A DNA stretch of 53,164 nucleotides from an uncultured Spirochaetaceae bacterium. GTDB lineage: Bacteria; Spirochaetota; Spirochaetia; Treponematales; Treponemataceae. The notes beneath the pieces were generated by a model. The model had not been told where the DNA came from. It saw nothing but the letters and a program-made list of their open reading frames with translations, and made no database searches. Position 1 is the first letter of the stretch; each line of letters starts with the position of its first letter. Below, in pieces: positions 34,089 to 41,810 of this stretch. Location: NCBI GenBank assembly GCA_902783155.1, contig CACZPR010000024.1, positions 1 through 53,164 on the forward strand, given 5' to 3'. The position numbers were made by a program, and so were the translations under genes.

Positions 34089-35645
34089 TCATTCCCGGGC
34101 CGCCTTCATTGCTTCCTTGTTTTTGTACATGGCATCGTCGGCACGTTTGAAAAGAGCGTCAAAATCCGAATCAAGAGCAGGGTCATAGACTGCATAACCG
34201 ATTGCGGCGGAAATCTTTTCCCAATACTTAAGTTCCTCGTTGTCCTGCAGCTCCTTAAGCTTTTGGTTGAACTCTTCAACAAGCTCGTCGATATGCTCAA
34301 GGTCGTGTCCCCGAAGCACAACAGCAAACTCATCCCCGCCAATTCTGAATACAGGCGAATGGTCAAAAACGTGGCACACAATCTGGCACAGGGTAATAAG
34401 AGAGACATTCCCCTTGTCGTGACCATAGGTGTCGTTTATCTTTTTCAGGTAGTTCAAATCAATCATGGCAAGACCGATGTTTGTCTGTCCGTCAGCAATT
34501 TCCTGAACCGCTTTCCTCACTTCCTTGTCGTAGCCCCTCTTGTTCCGTATGCCCGTGAGTGAATCCTGGACCGCAAGCTCGCTCAACTCCATCGCAACTT
34601 TTTGAGTCTTCTGCAAATCCTGCCGCGTCTTTGAAAGGTGGTCCATATAGTTTCTAAGCTCGTAAATCATGTTCGCAAGCTTCGACATAATCATTGAGAT
34701 TTCGTCCTTGTTTTTTACCTGCCCCAAAAGATTGTAGGCAATGTCGGAGTTCTTTGTCCTTGAATAATCGTCAATCGCACGTTGCAGGTAAACAAGCTTC
34801 TGGATGTAATTCTTTCGGATTATAAAAAGCAAAAATCCGACAAAAAGCACGAGCACAAGAGCAATCAAAAGCATCTGCCGTAGCGTCGCAACCAAAATGG
34901 CATGGGTTATGGTGCTGACCTCCACCTCCATACCGATTACGCCCATCTTCTCCCCACCAATAAAGACCGGAGTGTAATAGGCATAGGTCTTTCCGACATC
35001 CTTTACAAAAACATCATTTCCGCCGGACTTTTTACCGCTATCCCAGGTCTCCCAGAAGCGTTTGTGATTTTTCCGATCAAATGTCACAGTTCTTCCAAGG
35101 TCCAGATATTTTTTACCGCCGACAGCCTTTTCGTCCCGCTTGCAGTCCAAAATGAAAGTCACGTCGTCCGAACCGTCATCCTTCGGCACAACATAATAGG
35201 TGTACGCAAGGTCAAAAATGTCATTGGCCTTGTCGAACGCCGCCTGATAGAATTCGTGGCTGTAAACCTCGTAAGTGGTTTTCCCATTTTCGGTAAGCTC
35301 GTCAAAATCAAGGTCCACACCAAGAACCTTGCCCGGAAAATCTTTTGAAAGGCAGTCCTCATATTCGTGCCGCGCGTCCTGAATTGCCAGGTCGTCAAAA
35401 TCATACGGAACAAGAATCGAGTCGCTGTTTTTAAGAAAATACTTCTGGTACCAGACAAAATAAATGTCATCGGCCTCAAAGGTGCTGTTAAGGTAGGATG
35501 CGACAAACTGGACACTTTCCTCCCTCTGCTGCTTGTAGAGATGCATCTGGTTGAAATAGGAAATAACAAAAGTCACCGCCAGCGTAACAAGCGTGAAACC
35601 AACAAACATGTGCGTAAATTTGACTGTCAGCGTATCCTTTTTCAT
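34089..35645 (-). CDS. Membrane-bound diguanylate cyclase with periplasmic sensor
   Basis: Two membrane helices (FVGFTLVTLAVTFVISYF near the N-terminus and MLLIALVLVLFVGFLLFII near residue 265) enclose a periplasmic Cache-like sensor of about 230 residues (ending GKTYAYYTPVFIGGEKMGVIGMEV). A HAMP-like/coiled linker leads to a GGDEF domain: DSLTGIRNKRGYD, MIDLNYLKKINDTYGHDKGN and FRIGGDEFAVVL. The active site is intact, so it should make c-di-GMP. The inhibitory RxxD site is absent (HVFD at that place). The ATG at 35645 has AGAGGTG 5 nt upstream, unlike the leaderless genes nearby. Confidence 0.93.
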   Translation of the reverse strand: MKKDTLTVKFTHMFVGFTLVTLAVTFVISYFNQMHLYKQQREESVQFVASYLNSTFEADDIYFVWYQKYFLKNSDSILVPYDFDDLAIQDARHEYEDCLSKDFPGKVLGVDLDFDELTENGKTTYEVYSHEFYQAAFDKANDIFDLAYTYYVVPKDDGSDDVTFILDCKRDEKAVGGKKYLDLGRTVTFDRKNHKRFWETWDSGKKSGGNDVFVKDVGKTYAYYTPVFIGGEKMGVIGMEVEVSTITHAILVATLRQMLLIALVLVLFVGFLLFIIRKNYIQKLVYLQRAIDDYSRTKNSDIAYNLLGQVKNKDEISMIMSKLANMIYELRNYMDHLSKTRQDLQKTQKVAMELSELAVQDSLTGIRNKRGYDKEVRKAVQEIADGQTNIGLAMIDLNYLKKINDTYGHDKGNVSLITLCQIVCHVFDHSPVFRIGGDEFAVVLRGHDLEHIDELVEEFNQKLKELQDNEELKYWEKISAAIGYAVYDPALDSDFDALFKRADDAMYKNKEAMKAARE

Positions 35646-35663
35646 CCAAACACCTCTGACAAC

Positions 35664-35692
35664 ATTATAACACAAATATTGGATTCTTTCCA
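35664..35692 (-). promoter_or_regulatory. Promoter of the diguanylate cyclase gene
   Basis: TGTTATAAT (extended -10, TATAAT at 35669-35664) with TGGAAA 17 bp upstream. The -10 ends 18 nt before the ATG, leaving room for the AGAGGTG ribosome site; a useful contrast with the leaderless promoters. Confidence 0.6.
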
Positions 35693-35693
35693 T

Positions 35694-35818
35694 GTTTATC
35701 CGGGCGCATCCCGCCCATACGTGCGGGACCGGGCTTTTCGGGGCTACGGCCTTCGCCTCCGACCACGCTCCCGCGTGTTTTCGCTCCGCTCACCCCTACA
35801 ATCCCTTGCGCAAAACAA
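35694..35818. repeat. GC-rich intergenic block with short hairpins
   Basis: This gap between the diguanylate cyclase promoter and the fic 3' end is much GC-richer than the surrounding genes. It contains GGGCG-CATCC-CGCCC and CCCG...CGGG inverted repeats and segments such as GGCTACGGCCTTCGCC. Similar GC-rich palindrome-bearing gaps occur at 42953-43073 and 49762-49926. I see no gene in it; it is probably an extragenic repeat. Confidence 0.5.
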
Positions 35819-35841
35819 GGGAAATTTCCCCCTAATTTCCC
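35819..35841 (-). terminator. Repeat-borne hairpin overlapping the fic stop codon
   Basis: GGGAAATT and AATTTCCC pair perfectly around a 7-nt loop; the TAG stop of fic lies at the loop/stem border and TTGTTTT follows on the minus strand. The same structure ends the gene at 37193, and both proteins end in ENRGN. Confidence 0.65.
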
Positions 35842-37136
35842 CTGTTTTCCATCAGGATAAATTCAAAATCTTTGCTCCTTGCATATCCGACCAAACGTCT
35901 GTTCATGGGCACAGTTTCAAGAATCCCCATCTTCACAAGCCCCTCCAAATCCGAGCGGATTGTTTTAACGGAAACATTGAACGTTGTTTCAAAATCTTTG
36001 CTTACAAAAATTGAATTGGGCTTTTCCGCATAGGTCTTGACAATTTTTGCCTGACGCTCATTGAGCCCCGGGATTTCCTTAAATTCAAGCAGTGCATTTT
36101 GCTCAGAAGATTTTCTTTCAAGATATTTTTGAAGTTCCCCATACGATTTTTTCAAAACCTCAAGATTATATTGAATAAAATATCCCAAGTCGTTTCCGTC
36201 AGATTCCGTATACAGGAATGCCTTCTCATATTGGGCCTTGCTCCTGTAGATTATTCTTGAAATTGAAAGAAATTCCGTAAGCCAGTATCCCTTTTTGAGC
36301 ATAAACCAGTAGAAAAGCGAGCGGGCAGTCCTTCCGTTCCCATCAACAAATGGATGAAGAAATGAAATCATAAAATGGATGATAACTGCCTTAACAATCG
36401 GATGGATATAATTCTCATCATCGTTGGCAAATTTGCAAATTGACTTTATCATGCCGCTGATTTTTGTATGCGACGGAGGTTCATAAGCCACTTCCCCTGT
36501 TATTCCATTCATAACGCAAATTGAATCATCAAGTCTAAATCTGCCTTCGTCATCAGAGTTTTCAAGAGTCTTTTCCGTAATCTGCCTGTGAATTTCAAGT
36601 ATCAATTCCGGTGTCAGTTTTTCTTCCCTATGCTCCGACAAAAATCTGATTGTGTTGTAATTGTTCAAAATCATCTGCTGGCTTGTATCTTTTGGTCTGA
36701 GCTGTTTTTTGAGCATTTCTTTTGCGACCTTTCGTGTTGTGGAGGCTCCCTCCATCTGACTTGACGCAATAGCTTCCTCCATTATAGAACTTAAAAGATA
36801 TTGCCGTCTGTTTTTTTCCGACAGTAGATTTGAGGATATCAAAGTTCCGCCAAAGTTCATGTCAAATTCATGCAAAAGCTGCTGAATATGGGATGTCTCA
36901 TAAAAAGAAAGATTATAAGCTCCGAACTTTAAAAACTTTGACCTGCTTAATCTCTGAAAACGCACCGCGGACCAGAAAATTTTAGAATCAAGCCCTTTCG
37001 GAACATAGTATTTTGCCTTGTCCCAGTAGAGATATTTCTTCTCTATAGTTTCCAGAACACTCTGATACGATGAATCAGTAAGAACATCAAGAATGTCGGG
37101 CGAAACAGAGCCAAGCTCAGGAGCTTTTTCTACCAT
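35832..37136 (-). CDS. Fic-domain protein (AMP-transferase family) with N-terminal inhibitory helix
   Basis: The catalytic Fic loop HPFVDGNGRTAR lies at 261-272, complete with the catalytic His, so the enzyme can in principle transfer AMP or another nucleotide to target proteins. The inhibitory motif SSQMEG (125-130, S-x-x-x-E-G) precedes it, the class II arrangement in which a Glu blocks ATP binding. The C-terminal 80 residues (PGLNERQAKIVKTY, VSVKTIRSDLEGLVKMGILE) form a winged-helix domain, suggesting DNA binding or autoregulation. The -10 box ends 6 nt before the ATG. The last codons and stop come from a hairpin repeat shared with the next gene upstream. Confidence 0.93.
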   Translation of the reverse strand: MVEKAPELGSVSPDILDVLTDSSYQSVLETIEKKYLYWDKAKYYVPKGLDSKIFWSAVRFQRLSRSKFLKFGAYNLSFYETSHIQQLLHEFDMNFGGTLISSNLLSEKNRRQYLLSSIMEEAIASSQMEGASTTRKVAKEMLKKQLRPKDTSQQMILNNYNTIRFLSEHREEKLTPELILEIHRQITEKTLENSDDEGRFRLDDSICVMNGITGEVAYEPPSHTKISGMIKSICKFANDDENYIHPIVKAVIIHFMISFLHPFVDGNGRTARSLFYWFMLKKGYWLTEFLSISRIIYRSKAQYEKAFLYTESDGNDLGYFIQYNLEVLKKSYGELQKYLERKSSEQNALLEFKEIPGLNERQAKIVKTYAEKPNSIFVSKDFETTFNVSVKTIRSDLEGLVKMGILETVPMNRRLVGYARSKDFEFILMENRGN

Positions 37137-37142
37137 AAGGCC

Positions 37143-37171
37143 ATTATATCACCGATACTGAACGCCCGCAA
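37143..37171 (-). promoter_or_regulatory. Promoter of fic (leaderless geometry)
   Basis: On the minus strand: TTGCGG (37171-37166), 17-bp spacer, TATAAT (37148-37143), 6 nt, ATG. It begins directly after the terminator-like repeat of the preceding gene. Confidence 0.65.
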
Positions 37172-37179
37172 CAAAACAA

Positions 37180-37202
37180 GGGAAATTTTTCCCTAATTTC
37201 CC
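37180..37202 (-). terminator. Repeat-borne hairpin overlapping the stop of the GGADGPTS protein gene
   Basis: GGGAAATT (37180-37187) and AATTTCCC (37195-37202) pair perfectly around 7 nt, followed on the minus strand by TTGTTTTGTTG. The TAG stop lies at 37195-37193. It is the twin of 35819-35841. Confidence 0.65.
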
Positions 37203-37519
37203 CTATTTTCTTCAGACATCGTTGCGTCCGGGTAAAGCATTTTTTCAATCTCCAGAACCCTTTTGCGTGCCTGTGCGAAATTTTGAACAACAAGGGCGGC
37301 GGAGACAATAAAAATGAGGGCAATCAGAATTGAAAAAACGATTGTCCTCGCCTTATGTTTTTTTATTATGCTGCGAACCAAAAGAAAAATTACCACGGCA
37401 AGCAGAACCAGAGGCACAATAATGAGCGGAGGAAAAATCCTGCTGTCAACATAAATGCTGGTCGGTCCGTCTGCTCCACCGATTATCGCAATTGCGGCGG
37501 CCTGTCCAAGATTGTACAC
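37193..37519 (-). CDS. Small membrane protein with GGADGPTSIY motif
   Basis: The 108-aa product starts with a GTG directly after the TAG of the GerMN gene. AIIGGADGPTSIYV near the N-terminus copies a signature of the beta subunit of sodium-pumping decarboxylases (oxaloacetate decarboxylase), but the protein has only two membrane helices (PPLIIVPLVLLAVVIFLLV and IVFSILIALIFIVSAALVV). No ion-pump subunits are nearby, so it is probably a stand-alone small protein using this motif. The C-terminus ENRGN and stop come from a hairpin repeat. The function is unknown. Confidence 0.7.
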   Translation of the reverse strand: MYNLGQAAAIAIIGGADGPTSIYVDSRIFPPLIIVPLVLLAVVIFLLVRSIIKKHKARTIVFSILIALIFIVSAALVVQNFAQARKRVLEIEKMLYPDATMSEENRGN

Positions 37520-38560
37520 CTACAGGCTCTCCCTTCCCAGCGGCTCACCGATTCTGAGTCCCTCGGAAATGTATTCGCGGTGGGTTCCCTCTATCAAAAA
37601 CTGAACCTTCTGCACACTTGGAAATGCGGTCGCGGTGTAGACAATCTGGTCAAGCTCCCACATGATTCCCTCTATTCCAAAATTGTTGAACTCCAGTTCC
37701 TCGCTGAAATTGAGTGTGGCGATTCCATTTTTTACGCTCGCGCTCAGGAGCCTTGTTCCCGGGGAAACCATGGTCCGGCAGTTGTGGCTTTTTTGTTCGG
37801 CGGGAGTCGGTCCATCAATCAGTGCGTTGATTGAATCGGAAAGCGGCGTTGCAGATTTTTTCATAAGGCGCGGGACCTCACAGATGCTGCTTGTTCCGTC
37901 CGAATTTATCTCTATGAAAAAAAGCCGGAGCGAAATGTTTTCCGCCGGTGTGTCCGTTGGCGATTTCACGGGGTCGGTTGTGTTCGGCTCATAAATCAGG
38001 TTCGGGTTGATTGAGTGCGCAAACTCGGTTGCGGAACTCTGCACCCCGACAGATTCCAGTGCGATTGAAGAATTCTGGTCGCTGTAGACACCAAAAGCCT
38101 CATCCTCGGAGCTGCCATAGACAGTTGTTCCGGACGCAACCAAATCAGTGACATCATCAAAATCAACAACATCAGTACCAGACTGGTCGGTGGTGACATT
38201 CTGGGTTTCTGCGACAGTTTCGTTTCTTGTTGTCTTTTTTTTGCTTCCATTTGGAAGATTTGTGTAGAGGATTGAATCTCCGCCGTCATTTTCTGCGGCC
38301 CCCTGCACAAGCTGGATTTCAACATAATCAGATTCCGCGTCAACATCGTTTTTCGCAATCTTTGTTTCAGGGACCTCGGCATCCTCTATAAACTTTGGTG
38401 TAGTCCCAAACACACGCTCAAAAAATCCTGTGGTCTTAAGGTTTCCGAATATGCGTTTTTTGTTTGCGAGAAACACAATCACCAGCGCGATTGCAGCGAC
38501 AATCCAGATTACCAAACCGATTCGTGAAGCTCCGCTCTTTTTTCTTCTGTCTCGTGACAT
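37520..38560 (-). CDS. Membrane-anchored GerMN-domain protein
   Basis: One N-terminal membrane helix (GLVIWIVAAIALVIVFL) anchors a low-complexity acidic region of about 180 residues and a C-terminal GerMN domain (about 210-345): VPRLMKKSATPLSDSINALIDGPT, GTRLLSASVKNGIATLNFSEEL, ALVTAF-like segment and KVQFLIEG. GerMN domains occur in spore germination and cell-surface proteins and probably bind peptidoglycan or polysaccharide. GGAAAG precedes the ATG. It lies 31 bp after the radical-SAM gene and abuts the GGADGPTS protein, so it probably belongs to the same transcript. Confidence 0.88.
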   Translation of the reverse strand: MSRDRRKKSGASRIGLVIWIVAAIALVIVFLANKKRIFGNLKTTGFFERVFGTTPKFIEDAEVPETKIAKNDVDAESDYVEIQLVQGAAENDGGDSILYTNLPNGSKKKTTRNETVAETQNVTTDQSGTDVVDFDDVTDLVASGTTVYGSSEDEAFGVYSDQNSSIALESVGVQSSATEFAHSINPNLIYEPNTTDPVKSPTDTPAENISLRLFFIEINSDGTSSICEVPRLMKKSATPLSDSINALIDGPTPAEQKSHNCRTMVSPGTRLLSASVKNGIATLNFSEELEFNNFGIEGIMWELDQIVYTATAFPSVQKVQFLIEGTHREYISEGLRIGEPLGRESL

Positions 38561-38591
38561 AACTTTCCTCTATAAAAAACTTTATGGCAAA

Positions 38592-39611
38592 TTAGTTTAT
38601 AAATCCACAGCCCCAGTGCCAAAGGGGTTTTGCAAGGGCATTGCTGAACGGCTGCTTACGGTTGAAATCAGGGAGCCAAGATGTGTCGTCGCTCAAATCC
38701 TGATAGAAAACGTAGTCAAAGCCGTATGCGTCAATAAAATCCCTCAAATCAGCGTCCTCGGTGGCATCAACAAGCCGATTCTGGAACGCTCCAAGAGATT
38801 TTTCCCTTGCGATTCCGCCATCAGAATCACCCTTGAACGGAACCGGCGTATACTGCGACATAAGCGAAAGGATTGCCTTTCCGTCCGCATTTTTCTTGAG
38901 CCAGTCCAGAACCATGACGGTATCATCCATGCGCCCCGGAAGAAAGAGATGACGAATCACAACGCCCGAAAGCATTTTCTCCTTAATATCGCCATTCCTT
39001 TCGACTCTAGTTATATTCATCGGAAAATTTTTGACCATCCATCTTATAGATTTTTTTGCGACAGACGGATAATCGGGCGCACAAAAGAGTCCCTCGCTCA
39101 TAACTGGATTCAGGGTCTTCAAATCCGGGAGCCAGATATCCACAAGGCCACGCAAAAGTTCAAGGCTTTCCACAGACTCATAGGCGGACGAATTCCATGC
39201 CACGGGGATTTCAAGGCCAGACTTTTTTGCGGCGGTCAAAAATTCGGCAATCAGCGGTATGTGGTGGCTTCCCGTCACAAGATTTATGTTCTCCGCGCCA
39301 TTTTCCTGAAGCTCCAGACAAATTTTCACAAAAGCATCGCAGTCCACGGCGGTCCCCATCCCCTGCTGGCTTATCTGGTAGTTCTGGCAGAACGAGCAAC
39401 GGAGAGTGCATCCTGTAAAAAAAATGGTCCCGCTTCCACCAAAGACAGTCACAACAGGTTCCTCACCAAAATGGAGTCCCGCGCTGGCAATCCTAAGGGA
39501 CTGTGTTTCACCGCAAAATCCAGTCCGAAAGTCCAGACGGTCCGCGCCACACTTTCTGGGACACTGGAGGCAGCTAAGGTATGGGGAAGTTTGCGGGTCC
39601 AGAACCATCAC
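38592..39611 (-). CDS. Radical SAM protein of the PflX (COG1313) type
   Basis: The radical-SAM cluster motif CTLRCSFCQN (Cys-x3-Cys-x2-Cys) lies near residue 68, and an N-terminal CLQCPRKCGADR...GFCG cluster resembles PflX/PflA-like activases. The Gly-rich GGSGTIFFTG precedes the cluster, and later segments (VAWNSSAYES, LPDLKTLNP, RHLFLPG) follow the family order. The protein is 339 aa. The ATG overlaps the stop of the 132-aa gene (TGATG). PflX-like proteins are suspected glycyl-radical-enzyme activases or methyltransferases with unknown substrate; no glycyl-radical enzyme is encoded in the window. Confidence 0.88.
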   Translation of the reverse strand: MMVLDPQTSPYLSCLQCPRKCGADRLDFRTGFCGETQSLRIASAGLHFGEEPVVTVFGGSGTIFFTGCTLRCSFCQNYQISQQGMGTAVDCDAFVKICLELQENGAENINLVTGSHHIPLIAEFLTAAKKSGLEIPVAWNSSAYESVESLELLRGLVDIWLPDLKTLNPVMSEGLFCAPDYPSVAKKSIRWMVKNFPMNITRVERNGDIKEKMLSGVVIRHLFLPGRMDDTVMVLDWLKKNADGKAILSLMSQYTPVPFKGDSDGGIAREKSLGAFQNRLVDATEDADLRDFIDAYGFDYVFYQDLSDDTSWLPDFNRKQPFSNALAKPLWHWGCGFIN

Positions 39612-40006
39612 AGGGCCTTCTTGTCCACAAAAATCATCATAAGGCTGTTGAGGGTGTCTATCTGCAAGTCCTCGGACTCAATGTTGGTCAGCCCGCAAAG
39701 TTTTTTCCAGTCGTCATCGGAAAGGCAGTCCGTGAATTCGGTGGAACCTTCGAGCAGGGAAAACATGGCAACAAGGCGGTCGATATTTTCCTGCACAGGC
39801 TCCTCCGCGCAATTGGTGGATGGACGTATGTAGGTTTCCTCCCAGTAGTCCACGAAAGATGCGGCAAGCGAATCCAGCCCACGAAAATTACGGACAAAAA
39901 GGCTCTTAATCTGGGGCACAACGGATTTTTCTCCGGACGCTCCCTCCTGCCTTGCGTGTTTTTTGATTTTCTCAACATCCGAGCAGAATTTCTGAATGCT
40001 GTCCAT
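39608..40006 (-). CDS. Hypothetical protein coupled to the PflX-like gene
   Basis: The 132-aa product is soluble, mostly helical and slightly acidic, with no signal or known motif. Its segment QIKSLFVRNFRGLDSLAASFVDYWEETY and a later LLEGSTEFTDCLSDDDWKKL show no family I recognise. GGAGG lies upstream of the ATG and the stop overlaps the radical-SAM start (TGATG), so it is translated together with that enzyme. It may be a partner or substrate-related factor; this is context only. Confidence 0.7.
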   Translation of the reverse strand: MDSIQKFCSDVEKIKKHARQEGASGEKSVVPQIKSLFVRNFRGLDSLAASFVDYWEETYIRPSTNCAEEPVQENIDRLVAMFSLLEGSTEFTDCLSDDDWKKLCGLTNIESEDLQIDTLNSLMMIFVDKKAL

Positions 40007-40017
40007 AAAATCCTCCG

Positions 40018-40500
40018 TCAGATGCGTACAATTGAAGGATTCTCCAGAACGGAGTCCTCGTGGCTGAAATAGATGTAGTGCGAATGTTTTCCGGAAAACT
40101 CGCTGACAAAAGTCTCCGCATCGATGTACCCGGGGATTGCGTAGCCCACGACGGATTTTGCACCCTTGATTCTGCGCGCACTGTGCTTCATTGAGGCGAC
40201 AAACGCTTCCTTTTCGGCTGCACTTTGGGGGATTGATTCTGCGGTGGGGAAAATCACGGCATAGGACGGAACGTCCTCCATTTTTTTCAGGAAGTCACGC
40301 ATCCTGGCAAGGAATTCCTCGTTGTAGCTTTCCTCGTCCTTACCAACCGTCTCCCATGGCATATCGACAAAAACAAGAGAGTCCTTTTCGCAGGACACAT
40401 TTTCCGGGAACGATTTTTTACCCGCATCGACAGGCATTTCACGCCCATCCAAAAAATAAAGTCTGTTGTCGGCAGACCTGAACAAAGGTTCCAGTTTCAT
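40018..40500 (-). CDS. Hypothetical protein, first gene of the PflX-like operon
   Basis: The 160-aa soluble product begins MKLEPLFRSADNRLYFLDG and contains SLVFVDMPWETVGKDEESYNEEFLAR and SYAVIFPTAESIPQSAAEKEAF. The pattern of hydrophobic strands and a helix after YNEEF would fit a TIM-barrel or glycosidase-like fragment, but I cannot name a family. The ATG lies 7 nt after TATAAT with no ribosome site. It is followed 11 bp later by the 132-aa gene, then the radical-SAM gene. Confidence 0.65.
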   Translation of the reverse strand: MKLEPLFRSADNRLYFLDGREMPVDAGKKSFPENVSCEKDSLVFVDMPWETVGKDEESYNEEFLARMRDFLKKMEDVPSYAVIFPTAESIPQSAAEKEAFVASMKHSARRIKGAKSVVGYAIPGYIDAETFVSEFSGKHSHYIYFSHEDSVLENPSIVRI

Positions 40501-40507
40501 AGGAGAG

Positions 40508-40536
40508 ATTATAGACTATTTTTGACGTTATGAACA
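40508..40536 (-). promoter_or_regulatory. Promoter of the 40500 gene (leaderless geometry)
   Basis: On the minus strand: TGTTCA (40536-40531, weak), 17-bp spacer, TATAAT (40513-40508), then CTCTCCT and the ATG. Confidence 0.55.
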
Positions 40537-40543
40537 GAGACGG

Positions 40544-40579
40544 AAAAAGCCTCCACGGATTCTTAATCCATAAAGGCTT
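40544..40579 (-). terminator. Intrinsic terminator after the PTS IIA gene
   Basis: On the minus strand AAGCCT and GGATT pair with AATCC and AGGCTT, ending in five T at 40548-40544. It separates the PTS gene from the operon starting at 40500. Confidence 0.75.
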
Positions 40580-40659
40580 CTGCAGCAAAAACAAACTTAT
40601 TCCGACCTTATATGTCGGTGGAAATCCAGAAACCTGTCCAGCAGGTCCAGGAACTTCCG

Positions 40660-41103
40660 TCAAGTCAAAATTCTGATTACCTCGGCCTTGTCCGCTGTAT
40701 TCAAAATCTGTGCCCTCTTTTCGGCAGATTTAAACAGAAGACTGACTTCAGCAAGGAACTGGAGATGGGGTCCTGTCTTGTTGACTGGCGAAAGGGTCAT
40801 AATAAAGATGCGGCAAGGCTCCTGGTCAAGACTGTCAAAATCAACGGCCTTGTCGGAAATACCGATGCATGCAACCAAATCGGAAACGGTGTCTGTCTTT
40901 CCGTGCGGGATTGCGATGCCATGCTTCATTCCGGTGGACATCTTGCGCTCCCTGTCAAGAACACATTCCTTGGCAGCCTCTTTATCCGTCACTTTTCCTG
41001 CCTTGACCAAAACATCAAGGAGTTCGTCAATAATTTCTTCTTTGGTGGACCCCTTCAGATGGAGGTCAACCGTTTCAGGCGTTAATACTGTTCGTAAATC
41101 CAT
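40660..41103 (-). CDS. PTS EIIA-type protein (Ntr/fructose-mannitol class)
   Basis: A complete 147-aa EIIA2 domain: DLRTVLTPETVDLHLKG at the start, KMSTGMKHGIAIPHGKTDTV with the phospho-accepting His, and the C-terminal QFLAEVSLLFKSAEKRAQIL. In bacteria without a full sugar PTS such proteins act as regulatory (PtsN-like) phosphoacceptors. No EIIB/EIIC genes are adjacent. The ATG at 41103 lies 7 nt after the -10 box of a TTGACA/TAAACT promoter; an in-frame extension upstream overlaps that promoter and is rejected. Confidence 0.9.
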   Translation of the reverse strand: MDLRTVLTPETVDLHLKGSTKEEIIDELLDVLVKAGKVTDKEAAKECVLDRERKMSTGMKHGIAIPHGKTDTVSDLVACIGISDKAVDFDSLDQEPCRIFIMTLSPVNKTGPHLQFLAEVSLLFKSAEKRAQILNTADKAEVIRILT

Positions 41104-41110
41104 AACTATT

Positions 41111-41139
41111 AGTTTATGTCCAGTCGCGAAATTTGTCAA
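41111..41139 (-). promoter_or_regulatory. Promoter of the PTS IIA gene (leaderless geometry)
   Basis: On the minus strand: perfect TTGACA (41139-41134), 17-bp spacer, TAAACT (41116-41111), 7 nt, ATG. Confidence 0.75.
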
Positions 41140-41175
41140 GGATAAAATCCCCTCCGCCGGAACTTTTCAACACTC

Positions 41176-41805
41176 CTACAGTTTTTTTACTCTCTCCGCG
41201 AGAATGCAGGCGCCCTCCACCATTGCGCTGTGTTCCTCCGGGGCTATTCGTGCGTAGAGTGTATCGGGGGTGTCACCGGGGAGGACTGGAACTTTTTTCT
41301 GGACCAATATTTTTCCTGTGTCACATCCGGAATCCACAATATGGACGGTACAGCCACTTTCTTTTTCACCGGCAGCGAGGACCGCCTCATGCACATTGTG
41401 TCCCCACATTCCCACTCCACCAAACTTCGGAAGCAAAGCGGGATGCAGATTTATGATTTTGTCCCTGTATGTTTCAAGTATTTCTCCACCAAGAACCGAA
41501 AGATAGCCCGCAAGAATGATTGCGTCTATTCCATTTGTGCGGCACAGCTCAAGAATGGCATTGGACGTGGCAAGACGCTTTTCATCCCTTGTCGCGGATT
41601 TTGCTTTTTCACCCATAACAGACACGGGACTTTTTATTTCACACTTGATTCCAGCCGCACCGGCGCGCTCGATGGCATAGGCATTTTTCGTGCTTGAAAC
41701 CACCAGCGCAATATGGTATGGACAGTCCGCATTGGATTTTTCGTAATCAATCAACGCCTGGAGATTTGTTCCACCGCCGCTGACCAAGACCGCAACGTTC
41801 ACCAT
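41176..41805 (-). CDS. purN: Phosphoribosylglycinamide formyltransferase
   Basis: PurN transfers a formyl group from 10-formyl-THF to GAR in purine synthesis. Motifs: VLVSGGGTNLQALI (P-loop-like phosphate site), LAGYLSVLG, NLHPALLPKFGG (catalytic Asn-His) and CTVHIVDSGCDTGKIL (catalytic Asp). The 209-aa length is normal. An inserted charged loop (MGEKAKSATRDEKR) takes the place of the usual short linker. It follows purM by 5 bp and shares its transcript. Confidence 0.94.
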   Translation of the reverse strand: MVNVAVLVSGGGTNLQALIDYEKSNADCPYHIALVVSSTKNAYAIERAGAAGIKCEIKSPVSVMGEKAKSATRDEKRLATSNAILELCRTNGIDAIILAGYLSVLGGEILETYRDKIINLHPALLPKFGGVGMWGHNVHEAVLAAGEKESGCTVHIVDSGCDTGKILVQKKVPVLPGDTPDTLYARIAPEEHSAMVEGACILAERVKKL

Positions 41806-41810
41806 AGGAT

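Noticed and set aside
38430-39833. 467-codon plus-strand frame opposite the PflX-like gene
   Set aside because: It is antisense to three coupled genes with recognisable motifs or start/stop overlaps. Its translation has no family features.
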